This document shows positions 26,050 to 37,897 of a DNA stretch of 64,000 bases, piece after piece (the stretch's first letter is position 1; every line of letters starts with the position of its first letter). Made by a program: the position numbers and the translations under genes. Origin of the DNA: Zhihengliuella flava (GTDB lineage Bacteria > Actinomycetota > Actinomycetes > Actinomycetales > Micrococcaceae); contig NZ_JADOTZ010000001.1 in assembly GCF_015751895.1 (NCBI RefSeq), positions 496,001-560,000 on the forward strand, read 5' to 3'. Below the pieces are notes generated by a model. That model was given only the letters and a program-made list of their open reading frames with translations, searched no databases and was not told the DNA's origin.

Positions 26050-27672
26050 GTGAGTCTGGCGTCCCGGCTGTTCGTGTGGCAGCTCATCTTGATCACGGCC
26101 CTGACGGCCGCCCTCGGCGTGGTGAATTTTCGCCACACGGGCCAGCAAATCCGCGACGATGCGGGCGCCCGTGTGCTGAGCGTCGCCGCCACGTTAGCGC
26201 ACGACCCCTTCGTCGCAGCGGGCCTCGAGACCGCAAACCCCACCACCGCATTTCAGCCCTTCGCCGAGGAAGTCATGACCGAGGCGAACGTCGACTTCGT
26301 GACGATCATGCGCCCCGATGGCACGCGCCTCACTCATCCGGACGAGCAAGAAATCGGTGACACGTATTTGGGCTCCCGCGAGCAAGCCCTCGCCGGCGAG
26401 GTGCACGTTGAGCAGTACACGGGCACGCTCGGCCCCTCAGTACGCGCGATCGCTCCCGTCTTTGACGGCGAGGGCACCGTGATTGGGATGGTCGCTGTGG
26501 GGGTCACGCTCCAGACAATTCAGGTGGCCCTAGCCTCGGATATCCCCGCCATCCTGGTCGTCGCAGCGGTCGCCCTCACGCTCGGCGCGATCGGCTCCTA
26601 CGCGGTCAGTCGCTATCTCCGCCGCGCCACCTTGGGGCTCGGCCCCGAAGGCCTTCGTCGTCGTTTTGTCTATGCCAACTCGGCCCTGCACTCGCTGCGC
26701 GAGGGCCTCCTCCTCACAGATGCGCGCGGTCAGCTTGTGCTCTACAACGATCGGGCGGCGGAACTGCTCGACCTTCCGCCGCTCGACCTCACCTCCGGTC
26801 CGCGGCAGACTGCGCCAGAACACGCCACCGCTGACGCGCTGCCCAGCACCATTCGTGACCTCCTCGACAGCGGACGACGGGCCCACGACGAGGTGCACGT
26901 TGACGGCGAGCGCATCCTCATTCTGACGCAGCAACCGGCCGAGGGCGGCGGCGCCGTCGCCACCGTCCAAGACCACACCGAATGGCAATCGCTGGCCGGC
27001 GAACTGGAGACCATGCGAACACTCACGACGGCCCTGCGCGCTCAGACGCACGAACACGCCAATCGTCTCCATGCCGTCGGTGCTCTGATCGAACTCGGCC
27101 GCTACGACGAGGCGCTGAGTTTCGCCGTCGAGGATCGCCACACAGCACAGGCCCTAACGGACGACGTCGTTCAGCGCCTCGACGAGCCGTACTTGTCCTC
27201 CCTCCTGGTCGGCAAGGCAGCCGAAGCCCACGAGCGCGGCCTGACGCTGACGCTCTCCGCTTCGGGGACACTGCCGCACGGCGCCATCGAAGCACGTGAC
27301 TTGGTGACCATCACCGGCAATTTGCTCGACAACGCCTTCGATGCGGCCGCCGCCGGCGACCGGGACGTGTGGGCCGACTTCGCCGCCACGCCGACGGACC
27401 TGACCATCTCCGTCGCTGACTCTGGCGAGGGGATCGACCCCGACTTGATCGACGCGTTCCTGCGCTTCGGCGTCTCCTCCAAGCCGGGCGAGCCCCGCGG
27501 ACTGGGATTAGCCTTGGTCCGTCAAACGGTGCGCCGTCTGGGCGGTACGCTCGAGATTGAGAACGACGGCGGAGCCATCTTTACCGTGAGCTTGCCCTTG
27601 GCGTCTCACGCCGAAGAGCACGCGCAGCCTGCGCCGTGTTCATCGGACGAGTCTGGGGAGGTGACATCGTGA
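26050..27672 (+). CDS. CitA/DcuS-family sensor histidine kinase
   Basis: A 540-aa membrane sensor. A transmembrane helix lies at residues 7-27, an extracytoplasmic PASp (CitA/DcuS) ligand domain at about 35-155 and a second helix at about 165-185. A cytoplasmic PAS is at about 205-310. The histidine box is QTHEHANRLH near residues 330-340 and the ATPase shows NLLDNAFDA, DSGEGI and GLGLALV. This class senses citrate or C4-dicarboxylates. GTG 26050 follows AGGAGG by 10 nt. It overlaps the response regulator by 4 bp. It most likely controls dctA. Confidence 0.92.
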   Translation: MSLASRLFVWQLILITALTAALGVVNFRHTGQQIRDDAGARVLSVAATLAHDPFVAAGLETANPTTAFQPFAEEVMTEANVDFVTIMRPDGTRLTHPDEQEIGDTYLGSREQALAGEVHVEQYTGTLGPSVRAIAPVFDGEGTVIGMVAVGVTLQTIQVALASDIPAILVVAAVALTLGAIGSYAVSRYLRRATLGLGPEGLRRRFVYANSALHSLREGLLLTDARGQLVLYNDRAAELLDLPPLDLTSGPRQTAPEHATADALPSTIRDLLDSGRRAHDEVHVDGERILILTQQPAEGGGAVATVQDHTEWQSLAGELETMRTLTTALRAQTHEHANRLHAVGALIELGRYDEALSFAVEDRHTAQALTDDVVQRLDEPYLSSLLVGKAAEAHERGLTLTLSASGTLPHGAIEARDLVTITGNLLDNAFDAAAAGDRDVWADFAATPTDLTISVADSGEGIDPDLIDAFLRFGVSSKPGEPRGLGLALVRQTVRRLGGTLEIENDGGAIFTVSLPLASHAEEHAQPAPCSSDESGEVTS

Positions 27673-28403
27673 CGGCACTGCCTCGATCATCAGCGCAAGG
27701 GACGGTCCGCGACGAGCACTGGAACGTGCTCATCGTCGACGATGAACCCATCACCGCCGCGGCGCACGCCGACTTCGCCGAACGAATTTCTGGCTTTCGA
27801 GCACTCGCTCGCGTCGGCACGGGCCAAGAAGCCCTTCGTTACCTCGAGCGATGCCATGCTGCGGGCACCACCGTCGACCTCGTGTTGCTCGATATGAATC
27901 TACCTGACCTGCATGGGCTTGACGTCGCCCGCAGAATGCGCGGTCGTGGCTACACGATGGACATCATTGCCATCACTGCGGTTCGGGACCTCGCGCTCGT
28001 ACGAGCGGCCGTCTCTGCCGGCATCACGCAATACCTCATTAAGCCGTTTACCTTCGCGGCGTTCCGCACCAAACTGGAGAGCTTTCGGGAATTCCAGAGC
28101 ACGCTGGGCGAGGGCACGGCCGCCAACCAAGATTCGATCGACGACGCCTTCGCCGCGCTCCGGCCTGCCACTTCGGCTCCCCTGCCCAAGGGCTTGATTC
28201 CGGAAACGCTGCGGCATGTCAGCGCACACCTCGAAAACTCGGTGCGCGCCCAATCCGCAACCGAGGTGGCCGCCGCGTTGTCCATGTCTCGAGTGACCGC
28301 GCGGCGCTACCTCGAGCACCTTGCGGTAGCAGACCGCGCAGCGCGGCAACCCCGCCACGGCAGTCGTGGCCGTCCCGAATACGAGTACCGGTGGCTCGAA
28401 TAA
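27669..28403 (+). CDS. CitB/DcuR-family response regulator
   Basis: A 244-aa regulator. The receiver domain has the acidic pair VDDE near 24-26, phospho-acceptor Asp75 (LLDMNLPD) and the conserved lysine in QYLIKPF. The C-terminal domain carries a helix-turn-helix (ATEVAAALSMSRVTARRYLEHL) as in CitB/DcuR/DpiA proteins. GTG 27669 overlaps the kinase stop, with ggggagg upstream; an in-frame start at 27636 inside the kinase gene is less likely. Likely activator of dctA. Confidence 0.92.
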   Translation: MTALPRSSAQGTVRDEHWNVLIVDDEPITAAAHADFAERISGFRALARVGTGQEALRYLERCHAAGTTVDLVLLDMNLPDLHGLDVARRMRGRGYTMDIIAITAVRDLALVRAAVSAGITQYLIKPFTFAAFRTKLESFREFQSTLGEGTAANQDSIDDAFAALRPATSAPLPKGLIPETLRHVSAHLENSVRAQSATEVAAALSMSRVTARRYLEHLAVADRAARQPRHGSRGRPEYEYRWLE

Positions 28404-28473
28404 TGTATACACACTCCGCATCTAGAGCAGCAATTCTGGACTTCTAGACCGCGCAGGCGCCTCCATGTATACA
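28404..28473. promoter_or_regulatory. gntR-prpDBC promoter with paired TGTATACA operators
   Basis: ATGTATACAC occurs twice. The palindromic cores TGTATACA are at 28404-28411 and 28466-28473, 62 bp apart. The second covers a likely -10 box (TATACA, 28468-28473), with TAGACC (28445-28450) as -35 at 17-bp spacing. The predicted start of transcription is within a few bases of the ATG at 28482, so the message may be leaderless. Autoregulation by the GntR protein is inferred. Confidence 0.6.
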
Positions 28474-28481
28474 CTGACGTC

Positions 28482-29159
28482 ATGAGAGCCAGTGACCGCG
28501 CGTACACCGCGCTCCGCGATGACATCCTGTCGTGGCGCTTACCGCCGGGCTCTCCTCTGGCGGAAGTAGAACAGTCCCGCCGCCTCGGCGTCTCGCGGAC
28601 ACCGCTCCGGGAAGCGCTGGCGCGGCTGGCGGCCGATGGTCTGGCGCGTCAGCTCGGCGGGCGCGGAACGGTGGTTTCCGACGTGACGTTGGAGCATCTG
28701 GACGACTTGTTCGAGCTGCGCCTCGCGTTGGAGACGGCGGCCGCCGCTGCCGCCGCACGCGCCGCCGCGCGCGCACCCGACCTCTCCGTGCGCTTCGATC
28801 ACTTGGCCCAACGGCTCGTCCGGGCCAGCGCAACAACCCGCGGACCGTCAGCGCAGAGCACTTACGACGTGGCGGAAGAACTAGAAACCGCCATCGACGA
28901 CGCGGCGGCCAACCCCTATCTCGCCCGGGCCCTCGCGCAATTGCGCGGACACTTGGTGCGGCTGCGTCGGTTAGCGGCCGACGACCCCGCCCGGCTGCGG
29001 TCGGCCGCGAGTGAGCACGCCGCCGTCGCACGGTCCATCGCCGCAGGCGATCCGGACCTGGCCGCCGCCGCCACCCGCCTGCACCTAGCCCAAGCACAGC
29101 GCAGTATTACCGACCACGCGGCCGAGCGGCTGCAATCCATCGAAAGGACCCCGGTTTGA
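28482..29159 (+). CDS. GntR-family regulator with FCD domain (prp operon)
   Basis: A 225-aa regulator with a winged helix at residues 1-70 ([24 protein letters not shown]) and an all-helical, Ala-rich FCD effector domain at about 80-215. It is the first gene of an operon with prpD, prpB and prpC, and is coupled to prpD by a TTGA overlap. The natural effector would be a 2-methylcitrate-cycle intermediate or propionyl-CoA, but this is inference. ATG 28482 has no Shine-Dalgarno sequence. Confidence 0.9.
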   Translation: MRASDRAYTALRDDILSWRLPPGSPLAEVEQSRRLGVSRTPLREALARLAADGLARQLGGRGTVVSDVTLEHLDDLFELRLALETAAAAAAARAAARAPDLSVRFDHLAQRLVRASATTRGPSAQSTYDVAEELETAIDDAAANPYLARALAQLRGHLVRLRRLAADDPARLRSAASEHAAVARSIAAGDPDLAAAATRLHLAQAQRSITDHAAERLQSIERTPV

Positions 29160-30673
29160 TCACGCACGACGTTCACGTCCATCCTTCAACCGATCAGCTA
29201 GCCCGCGAGGATCAGCTAGCCCACAAGATCGCACGCGTCGCCGTCGACCCCGTGCCGCTCGACGCTGACGTGGTGGACATGATCATCAACCGCATCATCG
29301 ACAACGCCGCCGTCGCGGTCGCATCCTTGAATCGCGCTCCGATCGTGGCTGCGCGCGCCCAAGCGTTGGCCCACGCACCGTCCTCGGGCGGAACGGGCGC
29401 CGGCGTCTTCGGCGTCGCCGACCGCGTCTCCCCCGAGTGGGCCGCCTGGGCCAACGGCGTCGCCGTGCGTGAGCTGGACTACCACGACACGTTCCTCGCC
29501 GCGGAGTACTCCCATCCGGGGGACAACATTCCGCCGCTGCTCGCCGTCGCTCAACACACTGGCGCCTCGGGAGCAGACCTGCTGCGCGGAATCGCCACCG
29601 GGTATGAAATTCACGTCGACCTCGTCAAGGCCATCTGCCTGCATCGCCACAAGATCGACCACGTCGCCCACCTCGGCCCCTCCGCGGCCGCCGGGCTGGG
29701 AACCTTGCTGGGGCTCGACGTAGAGACGATCTTCCAAGCCGTCGGCCAAGCGCTGCATACGACGACGGCGACGCGCCAGTCCCGCAAGGGTGAGATCTCC
29801 ACGTGGAAAGCTCACGCGCCCGCCTTCGCCGGCAAAATGGCCGTCGAGGCCGTCGACCGGGCCCTGCGCGGGCAGACGTCGCCGGTTCCGATTTACGAAG
29901 GCGAAGATGGGGTCATCGCCTGGATGCTGGATGGGCCCGAAGCCCACTATCACGTGCCCCTCCCTGAGGCCGGGGAAGCCAAGCGCGCCATCTTGGACAC
30001 GTATACCAAAGAACACTCCGCCGAGTATCAGGCCCAAGCCTGGATCGATTTGGCCCGCAAGATCCACCGCGAACATCCCCAGGCCACCGACGCCGCGAAC
30101 GTGGACAGCGTCCGGATCAAAACCAGCCATCACACGCACTACGTGATTGGCTCCGGTGCCAACGATCCGCAGAAGTACAGCCCCACGGCCAGCCGCGAAA
30201 CACTCGACCACTCCATCCCCTACATCTTCACGGTTGCCCTGCAAGACGGCCTGTGGCACCACGAAGACTCCTATGCGCCCGAGCGTGCTGCCCGGCCGGA
30301 CACGGTGAAGCTCTGGCACCGAGTCACCACCGAGGAGGACCCGGAGTGGACGCGGCGCTACCACTCGCTGGATATCGCGGAAAAGGCCTTCGGCGGGTCC
30401 GTGGACATCACGCTGACCGATGGCACCGTCATTCACGACGAGATCGCCGTCGCCGACGCCCACCCGCTGGGCGCCCGCCCCTTCGCGCGCGAGCAGTACA
30501 TCGCCAAATTCCGCACCCTTGCAGAACCCGTGCTGGATCCCGCCGAGATGGACCGATTCCTGACGGCGGTCCAACGGGTCGATGAACTCGGCGCGGGCGA
30601 ACTGGACCAACTCAACATCACGGCACCGGCAGGTGCCATCGACCTGAACGCGGCCCCGAAGGGACTGTTCTAA
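29156..30673 (+). CDS. prpD: 2-methylcitrate dehydratase
   Basis: Dehydrates 2-methylcitrate in propionate oxidation. The 505-aa MmgE/PrpD family protein carries the blocks [29 protein letters not shown] and [17 protein letters not shown] expected for PrpD. TTG 29156 is used as start, with AAAGGA 8 nt upstream and a TTGA overlap with the GntR stop. The stop overlaps the prpB ATG by one base. Cytoplasmic. Confidence 0.94.
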   Translation: MITHDVHVHPSTDQLAREDQLAHKIARVAVDPVPLDADVVDMIINRIIDNAAVAVASLNRAPIVAARAQALAHAPSSGGTGAGVFGVADRVSPEWAAWANGVAVRELDYHDTFLAAEYSHPGDNIPPLLAVAQHTGASGADLLRGIATGYEIHVDLVKAICLHRHKIDHVAHLGPSAAAGLGTLLGLDVETIFQAVGQALHTTTATRQSRKGEISTWKAHAPAFAGKMAVEAVDRALRGQTSPVPIYEGEDGVIAWMLDGPEAHYHVPLPEAGEAKRAILDTYTKEHSAEYQAQAWIDLARKIHREHPQATDAANVDSVRIKTSHHTHYVIGSGANDPQKYSPTASRETLDHSIPYIFTVALQDGLWHHEDSYAPERAARPDTVKLWHRVTTEEDPEWTRRYHSLDIAEKAFGGSVDITLTDGTVIHDEIAVADAHPLGARPFAREQYIAKFRTLAEPVLDPAEMDRFLTAVQRVDELGAGELDQLNITAPAGAIDLNAAPKGLF

Positions 30674-31581
30674 TGCTGTACTCGACCGTCTCCCCCGAGG
30701 ACAAGCGACTCCAGCTCCGCGCGGCCCTGACCCCGGGCGCAGCCCGTCAATTCCCGGGCGCCTTCAACCCGCTCTCAGCACGGCTCATCGAAGAGAAGGG
30801 GTACGACGGCGTCTACATCTCCGGCGCCGTCCTCGCCAATGATCTCGGCCTACCCGACATCGGCCTGACGACGCTCAGCGAGGTGGCCACGCGGGCCGGT
30901 CAGATCGCTCGGATGAGCAACCTGCCCGCCCTGGTCGATGCCGACACAGGATTCGGCGAACCGATGAACGTGGCTCGCACGGTCCAAGAACTCGAGCACG
31001 CCGGATTGGCTGGGTGCCACATCGAAGATCAGGTCAATCCGAAGCGCTGCGGACACCTCGACGGCAAGCTCGTCGTGGACCTCGCCACGATGCAACGGCG
31101 CATCGCGGCCGCGGCCACGGCGCGGCGGGATCCTCACTTCCTGCTTATGGCGCGTACAGACATCCGGGGCGTCGAGGGGCTGTCCTCCGCCGTGGACCGC
31201 GCCCGTGCCCTCGTTGATGCCGGAGCAGATGCCATCTTCCCCGAGGCGATGGCAACGTTGCGGGAATTTGAAGCCATATGTTCTGCCGTGGACGTGCCCG
31301 TACTCGCCAACATGACCGAATTCGGCAAATCAGAGCTCTTCACGCGCCAACAGTTGGCGGAGGTGGGCATCGCCGTCGTGATTTACCCCGTCACGTTGCT
31401 CCGCACCGCCATGGGTGCTGCCGAGCGGGTTTTGGAGGAGATTCGCTCCGAAGGAACCCAAGCGGGCGCGGTTAATTCCATGATGACCCGTGCGCGACTC
31501 TACGAACTCGTGGATTATGAGACGTACAACACGTTCGACGAGAGCGTCTTCAATTTCACCGTCCCAGGAGGTTCAGCATGA
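30673..31581 (+). CDS. prpB: 2-methylisocitrate lyase
   Basis: Cleaves 2-methylisocitrate to pyruvate and succinate. The 302-aa isocitrate-lyase-superfamily protein has the metal-binding motif DADTGFGEP and the PrpB catalytic loop NPKRCGHL. Coupled to prpD (TAATG) and to prpC (ATGA, 4 bp). Succinate and pyruvate produced here connect to dctA and pyc. Confidence 0.95.
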   Translation: MLYSTVSPEDKRLQLRAALTPGAARQFPGAFNPLSARLIEEKGYDGVYISGAVLANDLGLPDIGLTTLSEVATRAGQIARMSNLPALVDADTGFGEPMNVARTVQELEHAGLAGCHIEDQVNPKRCGHLDGKLVVDLATMQRRIAAAATARRDPHFLLMARTDIRGVEGLSSAVDRARALVDAGADAIFPEAMATLREFEAICSAVDVPVLANMTEFGKSELFTRQQLAEVGIAVVIYPVTLLRTAMGAAERVLEEIRSEGTQAGAVNSMMTRARLYELVDYETYNTFDESVFNFTVPGGSA

Positions 31582-32723
31582 GCACGACCGACGACATCAA
31601 GAAGGGCCTCGCCGGGGTCATCGCCGACTCGACGGCGATCTCCAAAGTCAATCCGGAGACCAACTCCTTGCTCTACCGCGGATATCCAGTCCAAGATCTG
31701 GCGGCGAACCTCTCTTTCGAGGCCGTGGCCATGTTGCTGTGGACGGGTGAATTGCCAACAGATGATGAACTGGGCGCTTTTACCGAGTACGAACGCTCGC
31801 ACCGGCAGCTAGATCCAGCCGTCAAAAACGCCATCGATCTCCTGCCGGAGACGTGCCACCCCATGGACACGGCCCGGACCGCCGTCTCCGTCATGGGCGC
31901 CCGGCACCCGCAGGCTGGAGATTCTGATCCGGACACAGAGCTCGCCAAAGCTCAGGAACTCTTTGCCCGTTTCCCAGCCATTGTTGCCTATGACCAGCGC
32001 CGTCGTCGTGGGCTGGAACCGGTGGAACCACGCGGTGATTTGACCTACGCCGAGAACTTTCTGTGGATGGTGTTCGGGGACGAGGAGCATCTCGCCCCGC
32101 CTGTAGTTGAGGCCTTCGAAGTCTCCATGGTGCTCTACGCCGAACACTCGTTCAACGCGTCGACCTTCACTGCGCGAGTCATTACCTCGACGTTGGCTGA
32201 CCTCCACTCGGCGGTCACGGGCGCCATTGGCGCGCTCAAGGGCCCCCTCCACGGTGGTGCAAACGAGGCAGTGATGTACACGTTTGATGAGATTGGGGTA
32301 GACCGCAATGAATCGCGCGAGCAAGCGGCAGCTCGTGCCAAGGCCTGGATGGAAGACGCGCTCGCGGCAAAGAAGAAGGTCATGGGCTTCGGTCACCGGG
32401 TGTACAAGAACGGCGATTCACGGGTTCCCACTATGAAGGGCGCACTCGATGCGATGGTTGAGCACTATGAGCGCCCTGAATTGTTGGGCCTCTACGACGG
32501 GCTCGAGGCAGCTATGGATGAGGCGAAGTCCATCAAACCAAACCTGGACTACCCCGCTGGGCCGACGTACCACCTCATGGGATTCGATACGCAGATGTTC
32601 ACGCCACTGTTCATCGCCTCGCGAATCACGGGCTGGACGGCCCACATCATGGAACAGCGCGCGAATAACTCGTTGATTCGCCCGCTCGCAGCGTACAACG
32701 GTGCGGATCAACGGGCACTGTAA
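31578..32723 (+). CDS. prpC: 2-methylcitrate synthase
   Basis: Condenses propionyl-CoA with oxaloacetate. The 381-aa citrate-synthase-family enzyme has the active-site histidine regions HGGANEAV and GFGHRVYKN and the FDTQMFTPLF block near the C-terminus. Assignment to methylcitrate rather than citrate synthase rests on the prpDB context and on the short length. ATG 31578 lies inside the prpB stop, preceded by aggagg. Confidence 0.94.
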   Translation: MSTTDDIKKGLAGVIADSTAISKVNPETNSLLYRGYPVQDLAANLSFEAVAMLLWTGELPTDDELGAFTEYERSHRQLDPAVKNAIDLLPETCHPMDTARTAVSVMGARHPQAGDSDPDTELAKAQELFARFPAIVAYDQRRRRGLEPVEPRGDLTYAENFLWMVFGDEEHLAPPVVEAFEVSMVLYAEHSFNASTFTARVITSTLADLHSAVTGAIGALKGPLHGGANEAVMYTFDEIGVDRNESREQAAARAKAWMEDALAAKKKVMGFGHRVYKNGDSRVPTMKGALDAMVEHYERPELLGLYDGLEAAMDEAKSIKPNLDYPAGPTYHLMGFDTQMFTPLFIASRITGWTAHIMEQRANNSLIRPLAAYNGADQRAL

Positions 32724-32740
32724 TTGCCGCACGCTTCCGT

Positions 32741-32772
32741 CGGGATGGCCAGCCACCGTGCTGGCCATCCCG
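32741..32772. terminator. terminator between convergent prpC and xerD
   Basis: 13-bp arms cgggatggccagc (32741-32753) and its complement (32760-32772) with a 6-nt loop, 18 bp past the prpC stop and directly before the xerD stop. Confidence 0.75.
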
Positions 32773-32774
32773 CG

Positions 32775-33737
32775 TTAGTGGGCCCGCGGGTGCGCGGCGG
32801 CGTAGATTTCCCGCAGCGTGTCTGCTGTGACCATCGTATAGACCTGGGTTGTCGTGACGGAGGAGTGTCCCAAGAGTTCCTGAACGACTCGCACATCAGC
32901 GCCTCCCTCAATGAGATGAGTCGCAAACGAGTGTCGCAGGGTATGGGGTGAGACTTCCGCGCGGATCTCTGCCCGCTCTGCCGCACGCTTCAAGATGGAC
33001 CATGCCGACTGCCGAGAGAGCCGGCCGCCGCGCTGGTTCAAGAAGAGCGCTGCTGTGCCCTTGCCCTTGCTCACCAGCACTGGCCGGCCTCGGACCAGGT
33101 ACGCCTGCAGCGCGGCCGTTGCATAGGACCCGACGGGAACCACGCGCTCTTTCTGCCCTTTGCCGAGCAGCCGCACAACGGCGGGCCCGCCATCGCTCTC
33201 CGCGGCGTCCTGGTTGACCGCCTGATGGAGGTCATCCACGTCGAGGCCGACAGCCTCGCTGATGCGCGCGCCGGTTGAGTACAGGAATTCGAGCAGAGCC
33301 CGGTCCCGCAGACCGGCCTCAGTATCGACGGGTACGGCCTCGAGAATCGATTGAACGTCGGCGATCGCGAGGGCCTTGGGCAACCGGGTACCGGTCGCTG
33401 GCGGCCGCACGTCGGATGCCGTGTTGTCCACGGTGAAGCGCTCGAGTGCCCAGAACTTGTGCAACCCCCGCACGGCCACCACGCACCGGGCCGCCGAACG
33501 CGCCGTCAAGGCAGCTCCCCCGTCCGCGCCGTCGCGTAGCCCTTGCGCGAATTCCGAGACCTGTTGAGGCGTGACGTGGGCCGCGTCGCTGACCCCGTTG
33601 AGCTCGAGAAAGCGCGTATAGCGCTCGATGTCCCGACGGTAGGCAGACAAGGTGTTGGCAGCCACGCCGCGTTCAATGGTCAGGTGTTGAAAGTAGGCGG
33701 TGACCTGCTGAGTCAGCGGTGTGCGGGCCTCGCTCAT
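32775..33737 (-). CDS. xerD: tyrosine recombinase XerD
   Basis: Resolves chromosome dimers at dif with XerC. The 320-aa chain has an N-terminal SAM-like core-binding domain and a catalytic domain with the Arg in [27 protein letters not shown] and the Tyr nucleophile in [12 protein letters not shown] 33737 overlaps the nudix stop by 4 bp; an unsupported frame extends to 33899. The nudix-xerD pair is conserved in actinobacteria. Confidence 0.95.
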   Translation of the reverse strand: MSEARTPLTQQVTAYFQHLTIERGVAANTLSAYRRDIERYTRFLELNGVSDAAHVTPQQVSEFAQGLRDGADGGAALTARSAARCVVAVRGLHKFWALERFTVDNTASDVRPPATGTRLPKALAIADVQSILEAVPVDTEAGLRDRALLEFLYSTGARISEAVGLDVDDLHQAVNQDAAESDGGPAVVRLLGKGQKERVVPVGSYATAALQAYLVRGRPVLVSKGKGTAALFLNQRGGRLSRQSAWSILKRAAERAEIRAEVSPHTLRHSFATHLIEGGADVRVVQELLGHSSVTTTQVYTMVTADTLREIYAAAHPRAH

Positions 33738-34411
33738 GGACGTCGACGCGGATGTTCGGGCCACGCCGCGTCGGCTGGACGGAGCGTGGCAAACCCATTC
33801 TGCCGCGCGGCATGAGCGGCTAGCACCCCGGCGACAGCGGAGGGGTTGTGCAGCTGACCGGAGAGTACCAACGCCACCGCTTCGTCCAGTGGAACCCAAG
33901 CGGTTTCCATGTCGGCTTCCTCGTGCACGCGCTGATGCCGTTCGTGCTCAGGAATGACCGTCAGGCCGCGGGCCAAGAAGAGACGCTGCGCCTCGGAAGA
34001 ATACCCAGGCGTGTTGAAAAAGTCAGCTAAGACGTGCCACGACTGCGCGCGCAAATCTGCTTCCTCAGCCAGTTCGCGTTGGGCCGCGTCGAGGGGGTCC
34101 TCCCCTTCGACGTCGAGCAATCCCGCCGGGATCTCCCACAGCCGCATGCCCACGGGGTGGCGATACTGGCGCTGCAGCAAAACACGGTGTTGCTCGTCGA
34201 GGACCACCACGCTCACCGCACCCATGTGGTCGATGAAGTCCCGGGTGAGGGGCTCCTCGTTGTGCGGGAACTCGAAGGACTCCGTCACGACGTCCCAGAT
34301 CCGGCCGGAATATACCCGCTCGGATGACAATGGCGCGCACGGATCAATGACGTCCCACACCTGAGGTTCCTCAGCTGGGAGACCAGAGTCACCGTGCGCG
34401 CCGTGGGTCAC
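33734..34411 (-). CDS. Nudix hydrolase, ADP-ribose pyrophosphatase type
   Basis: A 225-aa Nudix protein. The Nudix box reads [20 protein letters not shown] then EADL, with one extra residue before the first Glu and Ala where the last Gly is usual. Rv1700, the equivalent gene in mycobacteria, is an ADP-ribose pyrophosphatase. It lies 3 bp after pyrG and overlaps xerD. Confidence 0.92.
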   Translation of the reverse strand: MTHGAHGDSGLPAEEPQVWDVIDPCAPLSSERVYSGRIWDVVTESFEFPHNEEPLTRDFIDHMGAVSVVVLDEQHRVLLQRQYRHPVGMRLWEIPAGLLDVEGEDPLDAAQRELAEEADLRAQSWHVLADFFNTPGYSSEAQRLFLARGLTVIPEHERHQRVHEEADMETAWVPLDEAVALVLSGQLHNPSAVAGVLAAHAARQNGFATLRPADAAWPEHPRRRP

Positions 34412-34413
34412 GG

Positions 34414-36105
<1,692 letters not shown>

Positions 36106-36160
36106 CTAATCGTTGATTCGGATATCGACCAGGCGGGTGCACAGGCCGTTGTCACGCCGT

Positions 36161-37897
36161 TCACGCCCATGCGGAGACCGCCTGCTGCGCGTTGTGCAAG
36201 AGTTCCTCGGCATGAGCTTGCGCCGTGTCTGATTCCTCTTGACCGGCCAGCATCCTCGCCAGTTCGCGCACGCGTTCGGCGTCCTCGAGGGCGACGACGT
36301 CGCTTGCGGTCACCCCGCCGGTGGCTTCCGCGGCTGCCCCAGCGTTCTTAATCACACGAATGTGCCGGTCGGCGAACGCCGCGACCTGAGGCAAGTGTGT
36401 GACCACGATGACTTGAACGTGGCGCGCCAGCATCGCGAGGCGTTTGCCAATTTCGACGGCGGCCTTGCCGCCGACGCCCGCATCCACTTCGTCAAAGACG
36501 AAGGTCGGGACCGGATCGACTTCGGCCAGGACTACTTCGATGGCCAGCATGACTCGAGAGAGTTCACCGCCGGAAGCTCCCTTACCCAAGGGCCGTGGCG
36601 CGCTGCCGGTGTGCGGTTGGAGCAACATTCGGATCTCGTTGCTCCCGTGCGGCCCGAAGTCCTCGAGGTCCGTCACTTCGGTCACGAAACGAGCGTCCGG
36701 CATCGCCAGGGCCGCCAGTTCCCCGGTGACTCGACGGTCAAGTTCAGCGGCGGCATCCTGGCGGCATTCACTCAGGCGCTCGGCCAGGCCATGGAGCCGA
36801 TCCCGGAGCTCTTGCTCCTCAGCTTCCAGTGCCTCGAGTCGGCCGGAGTCATCCTGCAACTCGTCGAGTCGTTTCCGGGCCTCATCAGCCCAGACCAGCA
36901 CGTCATCAATGGTGGGCGCGTACTTGCGGATCAGCCTGCCAAGATCTGCACGACGCGCCTCAAGAGCCGCGAGTTCCTCCGGCCCCTCAGAATCCAAGGA
37001 CGTTTCATAGCTGGAAATCTCGGTGGCGACGTCGTTGATGATGTAACCCAATTCTTCGAGCCGGCGGCTCAGGGTCACGAGTTCGGCATCGTCGTCTTGG
37101 ACCGACTGAAGCTGCTGTTTGGCTTCCTCAATGAGGGCACTCGCGCCTCGCTCTTCGGCATAATCACTGCCTGTGAGGGCTGCATGAGCGGTGGCCGCCG
37201 CGGTGCGCAACGCTTCCACGTTGGCCAGCTTCGCGGCGCTCGCCTTCAACGTTTCATCCTCACCAGACTGTGGATCGACGGCATCGATCTCCTCGAGGGC
37301 CAGCTGGAGGCTTTCCGCCTCACGGAGCCGCTCCCGAGAGGCCGCCAGCAGCTCGGCGCGTTCAGACTGAACTTGTCGATACCGCCCGTAGGTTTCGGCA
37401 TACTCATCGCGGGCGAGCCGGGCGGGCTCTCCCGCAAAATTATCCAGGGCTCCCCGCTGTGCAGATGCAGAGGTCAAGCGGAGCTGGTCACTTTGCCCAT
37501 GAACGGCGACGAGGTCGTGGCCGAGTTCGGCCAGCAGGCCCACCGGAGCTGAACGCCCACCCACAGCGGCTCGGCTGCGCCCAGCGGCGGAGAGAAAACG
37601 AGCGATGATCAGCTCCGCCACGTCGTCGTCTTCCTCCACTAACGCGCCCGCCTCCTCAGCACGTTGGATGACGACGCTCTGCGCGGGCAATCGCAGGCTC
37701 GCTTCGGCGACCGCCTGCTTCGCCCCGTGCCGCACGGCGCCGGCATCCGCGCGATTGCCCAAGAGCATTCCGAGGGCTGTCACCACCATCGTCTTGCCAG
37801 CGCCCGTCTCGCCCGTCACCACCGTGAATCCGGGCCCCAACGGGAGCGTCGCCTCGGAGATGACTCCAAGGTCATTGATGCGAATTTCCTCAATCAA
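36161..37897 (-). CDS. recN: DNA repair protein RecN
   Basis: SMC-like ATPase acting early at double-strand breaks; 578 aa. Walker A GETGAGKT is at about 30-37, followed by coiled-coil arms (about 150-370), then the signature GASGGELSRVMLAIE and Walker B VFDEVDAGVGG. TTG 37897 is used, with ggagggg upstream and a TTGA overlap with the nadK stop. Coupled to nadK. Confidence 0.95.
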   Translation of the reverse strand: MIEEIRINDLGVISEATLPLGPGFTVVTGETGAGKTMVVTALGMLLGNRADAGAVRHGAKQAVAEASLRLPAQSVVIQRAEEAGALVEEDDDVAELIIARFLSAAGRSRAAVGGRSAPVGLLAELGHDLVAVHGQSDQLRLTSASAQRGALDNFAGEPARLARDEYAETYGRYRQVQSERAELLAASRERLREAESLQLALEEIDAVDPQSGEDETLKASAAKLANVEALRTAAATAHAALTGSDYAEERGASALIEEAKQQLQSVQDDDAELVTLSRRLEELGYIINDVATEISSYETSLDSEGPEELAALEARRADLGRLIRKYAPTIDDVLVWADEARKRLDELQDDSGRLEALEAEEQELRDRLHGLAERLSECRQDAAAELDRRVTGELAALAMPDARFVTEVTDLEDFGPHGSNEIRMLLQPHTGSAPRPLGKGASGGELSRVMLAIEVVLAEVDPVPTFVFDEVDAGVGGKAAVEIGKRLAMLARHVQVIVVTHLPQVAAFADRHIRVIKNAGAAAEATGGVTASDVVALEDAERVRELARMLAGQEESDTAQAHAEELLHNAQQAVSAWA

